Notes: generated from the sequence alone by a model not told the origin. Positions 9,202 through 17,996 are shown, numbered from the stretch's first letter. The stretch: 64,000 nt of DNA from Lachnospiraceae bacterium (GCA_014804385.1 JAAUZW010000033.1:14747-78746), one strand, 5' to 3'. A program made the numbers and translations.

Positions 9202-11316
9202 CTATTTCTCAGTTATTTCAAAAATTCTGGCGCTGACTTTATCAGATAATTCCACCGTAAGCTCACCTACCGTCCGATTCCAGGAATATCGGCATCCGCG
9301 TCCATCCTTCGGATAGGCGCACACTGTCTCCGCATCCTTCTCCTGCAGGTGTCCAAGCGGTAGTACGACCATGCTCTCCTGACTGCCTCTGCGCCAAACC
9401 GCCAGATAGGTCTTCGGGTCGCTTACGATGGCCAAAGCCGCCCAGCCGTCTTGATAGGCGGCAAGGCCAATGGGCCACATAGGCAGCCCTGTCCGAAGCC
9501 TCTCCCTGATCTCCTTATAGTAGGCGATTCCCTCCTTCACCAGGACAAACCGCCCCTCATCCAGCTCTGCCAAATGACCGCTCTGGTGAATGCGCAGGAG
9601 CATGGCGTTCACCATATTGAAGATGACCTCCTCGTCATCCCCCTGTCTGAGCGGATAGCTCCAGATGGCCGCCTGTTCAGGCGTCAGCGCCGCCGGCGCG
9701 TTGGCCGCAATGGTGGAGTACGTGACATAATCTTCTGTGTCCGAAGTGGACTGGATGCTGTAGCGTGAGAGCATGGCATAATCCATCCGCAGACCTCCGG
9801 AAGAGCAGTTTTCGATGACCAGATCGGGGTATTTTTCAAAAATGCCGTCCAGCCAGTGCAGATATGCTCTCTCATGGCCAAGCAGTCCCTCGCCAAAGCT
9901 GTCCGCATCGATTTCCGTGCCCACGCCCGGCTCGATGTTGTAATCCATCTTGATATATCCCACATGATACTCTCTAACCAGCCGGTCTATCACCCCCGTG
10001 GCATACTCTCTCACAGCGGGATTTCTGAAATCCAGCTGATAACGGCTTCGGTCGGACACCTTCTTCCCATGCCGGATAAAATACCAGTCATCGGGCACCC
10101 GGTCCGCTTTGGGACACTTGATTCCCATGACTTCAATCTCCAGCCAGACGCCGGGGATCATCCCCTTCGCTCGGATATAATCCATGACCTCCTCCAGGCC
10201 GTTCGGAAAACGCTCTTTGGACGGGAGCCACTCTCCCACATAATCCCACCAGGGCCCATCGGCATACCAGCCGCAATCCACACAGTAATACTCGCAGCCC
10301 GCCTCCGCAGCCTTGTCTATTAAAGGTATCTCCTTCTCTGTAGTAGGATCTCCGAAAAGACAATTCATATAATCGTTAAAAATAACGGCAAGCTTTTCAT
10401 TGTCCGCATTAGGTCTGCGGATGACACGGCGATACCGGGTCAGTTCTCCCATCGCCTCATCGAAGCCTCCCAGCAGGGAACCCACCGCCACAGGAACACT
10501 CTCAAAACTCTCCCCCGGCAGGAGGTTTTTCCACCAGTGAGACTGATGCTCCGTGGGGCCGCTCAGTTTCAGATAAAGATGACCGTCCTGATCTGCGATC
10601 TCCCAATACCAGGAACCGTTGTGCTCAATCTGCCAGTACAGAGAGCTTCCCACCTCTGCATTGTAAAGATAGCCCATGGGAATATACTCTTTGGTGGACC
10701 AGTTGCCCGCATTGTTTACACCGATGGTCTTAGAAGTTCTGCGAATCTCCTCCGGCTGCGTGGTGCTCATTCCCAAATCGTCCAGACGGTATTTATTCCA
10801 GTGCAGCTCCTTCTGCCAGCCGTTGTGGGGGATCCAAAGCTCCAGCTTCTCCTCCGGAAGCCTGATTCCTTCCTTCTCAATGCCCGTAATGGCAAAGGAA
10901 GAGACATACTCGATTCCCAGCGCTTCCCCGCCGCCGTTGTAGAGGGTTGTCCAAGCGCGCACCATCGCTATGCCATCGTAAAACTGATAATGGCTGGTTA
11001 CCTCAAGGCCGGTCTCCGGATCCTCCATGACCACTTCCAGCTTTCTGCCAAGCACATTCCTGTTATCTCGGAAATCCTTAAGCTTCAGCCGGTGTCCCGG
11101 CGCCGTGCGCACATATTTGGTGCCATGCCGCTCTCCCGGTCTGTCTATGCCGGAGACCTGCACCTCCGCCACAGTAAAGGGGACTATCCCGCCCCATTCA
11201 GAAACATCCGCCTCACAAAAAGGTGCGGCAGAAAAATGGAGGAGCTTGATTTCCTGCTCCTCCGTCACCTCAAATAACATGAGGATACCATTTTCCTTAA
11301 TCTCAATTCTTTTCAT
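9202..11316 (-). CDS. GH36-family alpha-galactosidase (intracellular)
   Basis: A 704-residue glycoside hydrolase of the GH36 type, predicted to release alpha-galactose from raffinose-family sugars or galactosides in the cytoplasm; no signal peptide is present. The TIM-barrel core shows CVDCGWYADGPWWDYVGEW, WLEIEVMG, the nucleophile strand YIKMDYN (near residue 453, Asp in KMD) and the acid/base strand ENCSSGGLRMDY (near 505). These are the family's conserved spots, with K-M-D-Y-N in place of the common K-W-D-x-N, so substrate preference could differ from melibiase. The start ATG shares its A with the butyrate kinase TGA stop (TGATG), a tight coupling. A GH36 enzyme in a butyrate operon is unusual. 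Confidence 0.85.
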   Translation of the reverse strand: MKRIEIKENGILMLFEVTEEQEIKLLHFSAAPFCEADVSEWGGIVPFTVAEVQVSGIDRPGERHGTKYVRTAPGHRLKLKDFRDNRNVLGRKLEVVMEDPETGLEVTSHYQFYDGIAMVRAWTTLYNGGGEALGIEYVSSFAITGIEKEGIRLPEEKLELWIPHNGWQKELHWNKYRLDDLGMSTTQPEEIRRTSKTIGVNNAGNWSTKEYIPMGYLYNAEVGSSLYWQIEHNGSWYWEIADQDGHLYLKLSGPTEHQSHWWKNLLPGESFESVPVAVGSLLGGFDEAMGELTRYRRVIRRPNADNEKLAVIFNDYMNCLFGDPTTEKEIPLIDKAAEAGCEYYCVDCGWYADGPWWDYVGEWLPSKERFPNGLEEVMDYIRAKGMIPGVWLEIEVMGIKCPKADRVPDDWYFIRHGKKVSDRSRYQLDFRNPAVREYATGVIDRLVREYHVGYIKMDYNIEPGVGTEIDADSFGEGLLGHERAYLHWLDGIFEKYPDLVIENCSSGGLRMDYAMLSRYSIQSTSDTEDYVTYSTIAANAPAALTPEQAAIWSYPLRQGDDEEVIFNMVNAMLLRIHQSGHLAELDEGRFVLVKEGIAYYKEIRERLRTGLPMWPIGLAAYQDGWAALAIVSDPKTYLAVWRRGSQESMVVLPLGHLQEKDAETVCAYPKDGRGCRYSWNRTVGELTVELSDKVSARIFEITEK

Positions 11317-12383
11317 CAATATACCTTCAGTTCTTCTTCGCCGTTCAGGACACGCAGTCCGCCCTGTACCAGCGCCATCAACTCGTCCTCACCGGGATAA
11401 ATGGTCATAGGTGCGATCCACCCTGCTCTCTCCTTTAAGCCTGCGACTACCACCTTATCATAAGCGATACCGCCGGTCACCAGGATCTGATCCACCTTGC
11501 CCTGCAGAACACAGGCCATGGAACCGATATCCTTCGCCACCTGGGTGATGAACGCCTCTCTGATCTCCTCGGCTTTCTTGTCGCCTCCCTGTACCATCTT
11601 TTCTACGTCACGCATATCGTTGGTATTACAGTAGGCATTGAAACCGCCGCCGCCCACAAACTTCTTATAAACCTCTTTCTCCGTATATTTCCCGGAAAAG
11701 CACATTTTTATAAGCGCACCGCTGGGTACTGCCCCCGCTCTCTCGGGCGAGAAAGCACCGTCGCCGTCCAGCGCGTTAAACACATCCACCACGCGGCCCT
11801 GCTTATGCGCACCCACAGACACGCCGCCGCCCATATGCACCACGATCAGATTCATGGAATCGTAAGCCTTCCCCGTCTCTTTCGCATAGCGTTTCGCCAC
11901 CGCCTTCTGATTCAGCGCATGGAATACGCTGGTTCTGGGAAGCTCCGGCACACCGGAGTATCTGGATACAGGCTCCAGCTCATCTACCACCACAGGATCT
12001 ACAATGTAAGAGGGAACCCCAATGGAATCGCCAATCTCCCTTGCCAGAATACCGCCCAAGTTAGAAGCATGAGGTCCCTGCACACCGATCTTTAAATCCT
12101 CTAAAAGATCGTCCGTCACCGCATAGGTACCGCCGGGAATGGGTTTTAACATACCGCCGCGGCCCACTACCATGTTTAAAGACTTCATGTCAAAATTCTT
12201 CTCTTTCAACAGATCCTCAATGATCTTTCTGCGAAAATCCTTCTGATCCACGATCTTCTCAAACTGTGCGATCTCTTCTGTGGAGTGCCGTAAAGTCTCC
12301 TCAAATAGGAGAGTTTCATCCTCAAACACACCGATTTTTGTGGATGTAGAACCCGGATTAATGATCAAACTTTTTACTGCCAT
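11316..12383 (-). CDS. buk: Butyrate kinase
   Basis: Converts butyryl phosphate and ADP to butyrate and ATP, the last step of one fermentative butyrate route. The 355 residues show the acetokinase-family signatures LIINPGSTSTKIGVF at the N-terminus, VVGRGGMLKPIPGGTY, MGGGVSVGAHKQGRVVDV and the C-terminal VTGGIAYDKVV. The length is that of Buk. It lies downstream of ptb, the standard ptb-buk order, but separated from it by 204 bases that hold a branched inverted-repeat element. Confidence 0.96.
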   Translation of the reverse strand: MAVKSLIINPGSTSTKIGVFEDETLLFEETLRHSTEEIAQFEKIVDQKDFRRKIIEDLLKEKNFDMKSLNMVVGRGGMLKPIPGGTYAVTDDLLEDLKIGVQGPHASNLGGILAREIGDSIGVPSYIVDPVVVDELEPVSRYSGVPELPRTSVFHALNQKAVAKRYAKETGKAYDSMNLIVVHMGGGVSVGAHKQGRVVDVFNALDGDGAFSPERAGAVPSGALIKMCFSGKYTEKEVYKKFVGGGGFNAYCNTNDMRDVEKMVQGGDKKAEEIREAFITQVAKDIGSMACVLQGKVDQILVTGGIAYDKVVVAGLKERAGWIAPMTIYPGEDELMALVQGGLRVLNGEEELKVY

Positions 12384-12414
12384 GCTTATTTACCCCCTAA
12401 TTTCATTTATTTCA

Positions 12415-12594
12415 TAACAGTTCAGCCCCTCTGCATTCATAAAAGCGTCTGCTTCGCATCCGTCGCTGCCTGCGCAGCTCACCTTTTATTTCATTAGAGG
12501 GCGCTCCGCTCATGATATAACGTCAAAGCCGCTCTGTATGCAAGCATACCCGCGTCTATGACGTCATATCATGGCCGAACTGTTACATCAGTTC
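12415..12594. repeat. Branched inverted-repeat element between ptb and buk
   Basis: An outer stem TAACAGTTC (12415-12423) with GAACTGTTA (12577-12585) encloses two arms. Arm one has CCCTCT/AGAGGG and ATAAAAG/CTTTTAT (12427-12501). Arm two is CATGATATAACGTCA (12511-12525) with TGACGTCATATCATG (12559-12573), one mismatch, and contains the perfect hairpin GTATGC-AA-GCATAC (12536-12549). GAACTG can instead pair with CAGTTC at 12589-12594, next to the ptb stop. In the transcript this would be a three-way junction with an alternative fold. Confidence 0.6.
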
Positions 12595-13508
12595 ATCTTT
12601 GCCATAGCGCCAGCCATAACCGCGCCGAGCGCCAGAGAATTTACCTTTGTTTCAAAATCATCGGAACGGGAGGTCAGGATAACAGGCGCCTTTGTGCCGG
12701 TCAGGATATTGCCGTTCTTTACCTTTGCCGTATGTACCAGACATTTGTAAACCAGATTACCCGCATGGATATCCGGGAAGAGCAGTACGTCGGCGTCGCC
12801 CACGATCTTTCTGCCTTCCGCGCCTTTGTGCTTCGCCGCTTCCGGATCGATGGCAAGGTCTAAGGAGAGCGGTCCGTCTACCACACAGCCCGTAATCTTG
12901 CCTTCCTCACACATCTTCGTCAGCTCTTCCGCTTCCACCGTCACCGGCATCTTCGGATTCACCACCTCTACCGCCGCAAGAGGCGCTACCTTGGGATTCG
13001 GAATCCCGCAGGCATGGCAGACATCCACCGTATTCTCAATAATATGTACCTTATCTTCCAGTGTCGGATAAGTCATGAACGCAACGTCCGTTAAGAACAG
13101 AAGATGATCGATACCTTCCACTTCAAACACACATACATGGGACAATGCCTTGCCTGTTCTCAAGCCCACTTCCTTATCCAGCACACTCTTTAAGAAGGAT
13201 TTCGTGTCGATCAACCCTTTCATATACATATCCGCCTTCCCCTGATGCACCAGTTCTACCGCCTTCAGGGCCGCCGTGTAGTTATCCTTCTCGTCAATGA
13301 TCTCAAAGCCGCTGATGTCCACGTTATCCGCTGCAGCTACCTCCTTGATCTTATCCGCATCACCAACCAGGATCGCCTCTGCAATATTGCGCTCCTTCGC
13401 CGCAACTACTGCTTCCAGCACGGCGCTGTCCTGCGCAACCGCAACAGCAACCTTCTTAAGATCACACTCTGATACCTTTGATAACAGATCGTCAAAACTC
13501 TTGCTCAT
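12588..13508 (-). CDS. ptb: Phosphate butyryltransferase
   Basis: Transfers butyryl from butyryl-CoA to phosphate, feeding butyrate kinase. The 306-residue protein carries the phosphate acyltransferase fold (Pta/Ptb family): LFLTDVAFMTYPTLEDK, PKVAPLAAVEVVNPKMPVTV, CVVDGPLSLDLAIDPEAAKHK and the C-terminal GTKAPVILTSRSDDFETK. Length matches Ptb (about 300) rather than Pta (about 330). The ATG at 13508 follows GAGGGAAG. A near-consensus promoter lies about 80 bases upstream. Confidence 0.94.
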   Translation of the reverse strand: MSKSFDDLLSKVSECDLKKVAVAVAQDSAVLEAVVAAKERNIAEAILVGDADKIKEVAAADNVDISGFEIIDEKDNYTAALKAVELVHQGKADMYMKGLIDTKSFLKSVLDKEVGLRTGKALSHVCVFEVEGIDHLLFLTDVAFMTYPTLEDKVHIIENTVDVCHACGIPNPKVAPLAAVEVVNPKMPVTVEAEELTKMCEEGKITGCVVDGPLSLDLAIDPEAAKHKGAEGRKIVGDADVLLFPDIHAGNLVYKCLVHTAKVKNGNILTGTKAPVILTSRSDDFETKVNSLALGAVMAGAMAKMN

Positions 13509-13587
13509 CTTCCCTCTTCCACTCCTTTTATATTTTTTATTTCTTCAATTATTGTTCTACTCACAAATCCGTGCTTTCGACTTCTAA

Positions 13588-13616
13588 ATCATATCACTAA
13601 TACTAGGAAAATGCAA
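13588..13616 (-). promoter_or_regulatory. ptb promoter
   Basis: Minus strand TTGCAT (13616-13611), 17-base spacer, TATGAT (13593-13588). Close to the sigma-A consensus and correctly placed ahead of ptb. Confidence 0.7.
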
Positions 13617-13697
13617 TTTTATCCTGTATCACATACACACAACATCGGCACGAACGGAACACGATTTCACAAGGAGCCCCTTGGAAAGCGTCAGTGA

Positions 13698-14879
13698 TTA
13701 GTGATGAAACAATCTGATCCCCGTAAAGCACATCGTCATACCGTACTTGTCGCAAGTCTCGATCACATTGTCGTCCCGCACGGAGCCTCCCGGCTGCGCC
13801 ACATATTTCACACCGCTCTTATAGGCGCGCTCAATATTGTCTCCAAAGGGGAAGAAAGCATCGGAGCCCAGCGCTACATCACTCATCTGATCCAGCCAAG
13901 CACGCTTCTCCTCTCTGGTAAACACCGCCGGCTTTTCCTTGAATATCTTCTGCCATGCGCCTTCCGCCAGAACATCCATGTAATCCTCGCCAATGTACAA
14001 GTCGATGGAATTGTCTCTGTCGGCCCGGCCTATGCCATCCACAAACTGCAGGCCAAGCACCTGGGGAGACTGGCGAAGGAACCAGTTGTCCGCCTTAGAG
14101 CCCGCTAATCTGGTACAATGGATACGGGACTGCTGCCCCGCACCGATGCCGATAGCCTGTCCGCCCTTCACATAGCACACGGAATTAGACTGGGTGTACT
14201 TCAACGTGATCATGGCAATGGCCAGATCGATCTTCGCCTGTTCAGGCATGTCCTTAGATGCCGTCACGATATTGTCAAAAAAGGCTTCGTCTATCTTTAA
14301 TTCATTTCTGCCCTGCTCAAAGCTGATCCCATAGACCTGCTTCACCTCCACAGGCGCAGGCACATAGCTCTCATCGATCTCGATAACATTATAATTACCC
14401 TTTTTCTTTGCTTTCAAAATCTCCAGCGCCTCCGGCTCATACCCCGGCGCGATCACGCCGTCGGAAACCTCTCTCTTGATGATCTTCGCCGTCGCCACGT
14501 CGCAGACATCCGAGAGAGAGATAAAGTCTCCGAAGGAGCTCATTCTGTCCGCCCCTCTGGCTCTGGCGTAAGCGTTTGCCAAAGGTGTGAATTCCATATC
14601 CAGGTCGTCCACCCAGTAAATTTTGCGCTCCACCTCCGAAAGCGGCAGCCCCACCGCGGCGCCCGCAGGAGATACATGCTTAAAGGAAGCCGCCGCCGGA
14701 ATCCCGGCAGCCGTCTTTAATTCCTTCACCAGCTGCCAGCCGTTAAAGGCGTCCAAAAAATTGATATAGCCCGGCTTGCCGTTTAACACCCGGATGGGAA
14801 GCTCGCTTCCATCTGCCATGTAAATGCGGGAAGGCTTCTGGTTCGGGTTGCAGCCGTATTTCAGTTCCAGTTCATTCAT
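13698..14879 (-). CDS. Stand-alone AICAR transformylase (phosphoribosylaminoimidazolecarboxamide formyltransferase)
   Basis: Catalyses formylation of AICAR to FAICAR with 10-formyl-THF, the ninth step of purine synthesis. At 393 residues it equals only the transformylase half of bifunctional PurH; the N-terminal MGS-like IMP cyclohydrolase domain is absent. Visible family signatures are LKYGCNPNQKPSRIY, AAASFKHVSPAGAAVG (catalytic K-H pair), TQSNSVCYVKGGQAIGIGAGQQSR and DAFFPFGDNIERA. The missing cyclohydrolase activity is supplied by the gene immediately upstream, which encodes a PurO-type enzyme. Nothing looks truncated: the start MNELELKYGCNPNQ is the normal start of the stand-alone form. 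Confidence 0.93.
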   Translation of the reverse strand: MNELELKYGCNPNQKPSRIYMADGSELPIRVLNGKPGYINFLDAFNGWQLVKELKTAAGIPAAASFKHVSPAGAAVGLPLSEVERKIYWVDDLDMEFTPLANAYARARGADRMSSFGDFISLSDVCDVATAKIIKREVSDGVIAPGYEPEALEILKAKKKGNYNVIEIDESYVPAPVEVKQVYGISFEQGRNELKIDEAFFDNIVTASKDMPEQAKIDLAIAMITLKYTQSNSVCYVKGGQAIGIGAGQQSRIHCTRLAGSKADNWFLRQSPQVLGLQFVDGIGRADRDNSIDLYIGEDYMDVLAEGAWQKIFKEKPAVFTREEKRAWLDQMSDVALGSDAFFPFGDNIERAYKSGVKYVAQPGGSVRDDNVIETCDKYGMTMCFTGIRLFHH

Positions 14880-14959
14880 GATTTATTACTCCTCTATATT
14901 TGTTTTGTTTAATGCACGCTCATTCGCAAACTCCGAATAAGGCAGAACTGACCAAAATG

Positions 14960-15673
14960 TCACTGATTCTTATTATAGATCCGTGTCTCGTATTTCCCCG
15001 TGGCAATCTCGATGTAACGCACAAACAGAGACACCTTATTTTCCTCATTCAGATTCTCCCAGAGCATCTGTCCGAAGCTGTCGATGTCTCCTTCGATCTC
15101 CACTTTTTTCGGTTCTCCCTCAAAGCTGGGCAGCGGATTCCCATCCCCCATGTAGGTGTGGATAAAATGTCCCTCCCCCGCCTTCGGGTTCTGATAGGCA
15201 AAGGTAAACCGATGACAGGAATCCGGATCCCCATCCGCCGATTTTAAGATGGACATGGCATAATTGTAACCGCCATTCTCCAGATGCATGATTCCTGAGA
15301 TGCGGGGCGTATAATTAGGCGCGTCCGGCTCAAATTCCCTGGTGCGCAGCGCCTGCTCAAAGGTTTGCTGCTTATCCATCAGCTCGTAGATCGTATCCGT
15401 CTGATCCCCGTTCGTCACGATCGTCTTATTGCCCAGCACACGCACCGGCGCATAGATGATCAGGCTGGGATCCTCCAGCTTGGAAGGATCGAATGCCTGT
15501 GTCCGAATTCCCTCTCCCTCTTCCACAAACACTCTGTTTCTGCTGTTACTGCTGCGGCCCATGATAAAATAGGCTGTTACCGCATATTTCCCGTCAGCCG
15601 ACTTGCCGATTACGATCCCTCTGCCCGGGTAACTGTTTCCCGCAAGTTCCTGTGCTAAATTTCTCTTGTCCAT
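14960..15673 (-). CDS. IMP cyclohydrolase, PurO-like
   Basis: Closes FAICAR to IMP. The 237 residues begin MDKRNLAQELAGNSYPGRGI and include YFIMGRSSNSRNRVF, VTNGDQTDTIYE, YTPRISGIMH and GEGHFIHTYMGDGNPLPSF, the pattern of the IMP cyclohydrolase family first known from archaeal PurO and unrelated to the PurH N-terminal domain. It is adjacent to and in the same direction as a transformylase that lacks that domain, which explains the pairing. The start is preceded by GAGAGGAAACG. Confidence is high from sequence pattern and context together. Confidence 0.9.
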   Translation of the reverse strand: MDKRNLAQELAGNSYPGRGIVIGKSADGKYAVTAYFIMGRSSNSRNRVFVEEGEGIRTQAFDPSKLEDPSLIIYAPVRVLGNKTIVTNGDQTDTIYELMDKQQTFEQALRTREFEPDAPNYTPRISGIMHLENGGYNYAMSILKSADGDPDSCHRFTFAYQNPKAGEGHFIHTYMGDGNPLPSFEGEPKKVEIEGDIDSFGQMLWENLNEENKVSLFVRYIEIATGKYETRIYNKNQ

Positions 15674-15724
15674 AGTAATCGTTTCCTCTCCCGCTATTCG
15701 TCATAGCTCTTTATTTCATTCCGA

Positions 15725-15859
15725 ATGGTGCACGTTGTATGATCCATAAGCAGACTCTCAAAATGCGCCGGTACTTAGCGAGGTTTTTTCGAGCTTAGTA
15801 CCGCTGCGCTTTTTGCGAAGCGAGAGCGGGTCTGCGTTGGAATCTGCAACGTGTGCCAT
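15725..15859. repeat. Nested inverted-repeat element between guaB and IMP cyclohydrolase gene
   Basis: Outer stem ATGGTGCACGTTG (15725-15737) with CAACGTGTGCCAT (15847-15859), two mismatches; middle stem GCAGAC (15750-15755) with GTCTGC (15830-15835); inner hairpin CGGTACTTAGC (15769-15779) with GCTTAGTACCG (15793-15803), one mismatch, loop containing T6. It begins eight bases after the guaB stop. Confidence 0.6.
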
Positions 15860-15866
15860 GATAATA

Positions 15867-17321
15867 CTACTCATCTACAGAATAGTTCGGCGCTTCCTTC
15901 GTAATATGGATATCGTGAGGATGGCTCTCCTTCAGGGAAGCCGCTGATATCTTCACAAATCTGCCATTCTGTTTCAACTCCTCTATGGTGGCGGTGCCGC
16001 AGTACCCCATACCGGAACGCAGGCCGCCCATCAACTGGAACACCGTATCCTCCACGCTGCCCTTATAAGCCACACGACCCTCTACGCCCTCCGGCACCAG
16101 CTTCTTGGCATCGGTCTGGAAATAGCGATCCTTACTGCCGTTTTCCATGGCTGCGATGGAGCCCATGCCACGGTACACCTTGTATTTTCTGCCCTGATAG
16201 AGTTCATAAGTACCAGGACTCTCCTCACAGCCGGCAAACATGCTCCCCATCATGCAGACATCACCGCCTGCTGCGATCGCCTTTGTCATGTCACCGGAAT
16301 ATTTGATGCCGCCGTCCGCAATGATCGGCACGCCATACTCTTTTGCCACCGTATAAGCATCCATGATAGCCGAGATCTGCGGCACGCCGATACCTGCCAC
16401 CACTCTGGTGGTACAGATGGAGCCGGGGCCGATTCCCACCTTGACCGCGTCAGCGCCGGCCTCGATCAGAGCTCTGGTGCCCTCTCCCGTAGCCACGTTG
16501 CCTGCGATCACCTGCAGATCCGGATATTTCTCCTTGATCATCCGCAGACATTTCAGCACGTTCTCGGAATGTCCATGAGCGGAATCCAACACTACCACAT
16601 CTACCTTGGCGTCGATCAATGCACCCACTCTGTCCAAAACATTAGCAGTGATGCCCACGCCCGCACCGCACAGAAGTCTGCCCTGGCTGTCCTTGGCAGC
16701 AAGCGGATACTTGATAGTCTTCTCGATATCCTTTATGGTGATAAGCCCCACCAGATTATAATCGTCATCCACAATAGGAAGTTTTTCCTTTCTGGCTGCC
16801 GCTAAAATCTCCTTTGCCTGATCCAGGGTAATGCCCGCCTTGGCGGTGATCAGATTTTCAGAGGTCATAGACTCTTTGATTTTCTTCTTGAAATCTGTCT
16901 CGAATTTCAAATCTCGATTGGTGATGATACCGACCAGCTTTCTGCCCTCGGTAACGGGAACGCCGGAGATCCTGAACTTCGCCATCAATGCATCGGCATC
17001 GCCCAGCGTATGCTCCGGGGTAAGAGAAAAGGGATCTGTGATAACGCCATTCTCAGAGCGCTTGACCTTATCTACCTCATCGGCCTGCGCCTCTATGGAC
17101 ATGTTTTTATGAATGATACCGATGCCGCCCTGTCTGGCCATGGCGATCGCCATCCTGTGCTCGGTCACCGTATCCATGCCCGCACTCATCATAGGAATGT
17201 TCAGCTTGATCTTCTTTGTCAGGTTCGTCACCAGATTCACCTGATTTGGAATGACCTGAGAGTAACTCGGCACCAAAAGCACATCGTCAAAAGTAATTCC
17301 TTCTCCAATAATCTGACCCAT
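15867..17321 (-). CDS. guaB: IMP dehydrogenase
   Basis: Oxidises IMP to XMP with NAD+, the committed step to GMP. The 484 residues show the IMPDH start (GITFDDVLLVPSYSQVIPN), a CBS pair between about 95 and 205 (GVPVTEGRKLVGIITNRDL, LPIVDDDYNLVGLITIKD), the catalytic loop GPGSICTTRVVAGIGVPQ with its cysteine, the phosphate site GGIKYSGDMTKAIAAG and the flap YFQTDAKKLVPEGVEGRV. Complete. Start ATG follows a strong GGAGGAGAG. It is the first of three purine genes (guaB, cyclohydrolase, transformylase) in one direction. Confidence 0.97.
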   Translation of the reverse strand: MGQIIGEGITFDDVLLVPSYSQVIPNQVNLVTNLTKKIKLNIPMMSAGMDTVTEHRMAIAMARQGGIGIIHKNMSIEAQADEVDKVKRSENGVITDPFSLTPEHTLGDADALMAKFRISGVPVTEGRKLVGIITNRDLKFETDFKKKIKESMTSENLITAKAGITLDQAKEILAAARKEKLPIVDDDYNLVGLITIKDIEKTIKYPLAAKDSQGRLLCGAGVGITANVLDRVGALIDAKVDVVVLDSAHGHSENVLKCLRMIKEKYPDLQVIAGNVATGEGTRALIEAGADAVKVGIGPGSICTTRVVAGIGVPQISAIMDAYTVAKEYGVPIIADGGIKYSGDMTKAIAAGGDVCMMGSMFAGCEESPGTYELYQGRKYKVYRGMGSIAAMENGSKDRYFQTDAKKLVPEGVEGRVAYKGSVEDTVFQLMGGLRSGMGYCGTATIEELKQNGRFVKISAASLKESHPHDIHITKEAPNYSVDE

Positions 17322-17379
17322 TTTCTCTCCTCCTGTCGTGTAATGTAAGTTGTTATGCTGCTGTTGTTAAATATAAATC

Positions 17380-17450
17380 AATCAGGAAAATTTTTCCTGA
17401 TTGCCGCGCGGCCCGCGCGCCACTTTAGTGGCATATTTCCTCTGCGCGGG
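17380..17450. repeat. Hairpins in the guaB upstream gap
   Basis: AATCAGG (17380-17386) with CCTGATT (17396-17402) around an A/T loop; CCCGCGC (17412-17418) with GCGCGGG (17444-17450) around the perfect small palindrome CCACTTTAGTGG (17420-17431). Lies between the terminator of the upstream gene and guaB, possibly in the guaB leader. No riboswitch consensus was recognised. Confidence 0.45.
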
Positions 17451-17459
17451 TCTGCGCAT

Positions 17460-17494
17460 AAAAAGTATCAGCGCAAAAATACTTCTGCGCTGAT
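17460..17494 (-). terminator. Terminator after the DUF6106-like gene
   Basis: ATCAGCGCA (17468-17476) pairs with TGCGCTGAT (17486-17494), a perfect nine-base stem. On the minus strand it is followed after two bases by TTTTT. Confidence 0.8.
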
Positions 17495-17498
17495 CTTA

Positions 17499-17996
17499 TT
17501 AATCACGAAAAACCTTTCTGGGCGCCACATCCTGAATCGCCCGAAGCATAGTCTCATTAGGCTCCAGGATCACCCGGCAGTCATTCATCACCATCATATA
17601 TCTTTTTTCCGGCTGCTGTGCCACACCGGAGCTGTAATCCACCGTCTTCATCTGACGGTTCCGGTAGGAATCCAGTCTGTGGGAACCCAGAGGCGCCATG
17701 ATCTCCATCTGCTCCAGAGTATAGCTGCCAGCCTTCTTTCTCTTACTCTTCGCAAGCACCTTGTCCACGCTGATCTCCTTGTCCACATACAGGTACTCAT
17801 ACTCAATGCTCGCATACATATTGGCAAAATAAGCGCCCACTCCCGCTATCGCCGCCAGAAACAAACCCACTACTCCCGGCAATAGTATAAGAAGCAATAC
17901 GAATGCCACCGTCAACATGATCAATAACATCTTCAAAAAACGCATCGCCACTGACGGTTTTCTTGCTACCAATAATTCTACATAGCTTTCGCTCAT
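17499..17996 (-). CDS. Small membrane protein, DUF6106-like
   Basis: A 165-residue protein of unknown function. After 20 polar residues there are two adjacent hydrophobic spans (about 22-45 and 46-62: LLIMLTVAFVLLLILLPGVV, LFLAAIAGVGAYFANM), then a cytoplasmic-looking domain with YEYLYVDKEISVDKVL, KSKRKKAGSYTLEQMEIMAP and VMNDCRVILEPNETML. This resembles PH-like membrane proteins and the Lachnospiraceae family DUF6106; the family name is from memory and uncertain. It has its own near-consensus promoter and a terminator, so it is a single-gene unit. Confidence 0.65.
   Translation of the reverse strand: MSESYVELLVARKPSVAMRFLKMLLIMLTVAFVLLLILLPGVVGLFLAAIAGVGAYFANMYASIEYEYLYVDKEISVDKVLAKSKRKKAGSYTLEQMEIMAPLGSHRLDSYRNRQMKTVDYSSGVAQQPEKRYMMVMNDCRVILEPNETMLRAIQDVAPRKVFRD

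Noticed and set aside
17322..17498. Purine riboswitch ahead of guaB
   Set aside because: The hairpins do not contain the conserved core of guanine or other known purine riboswitches as far as I can recognise.
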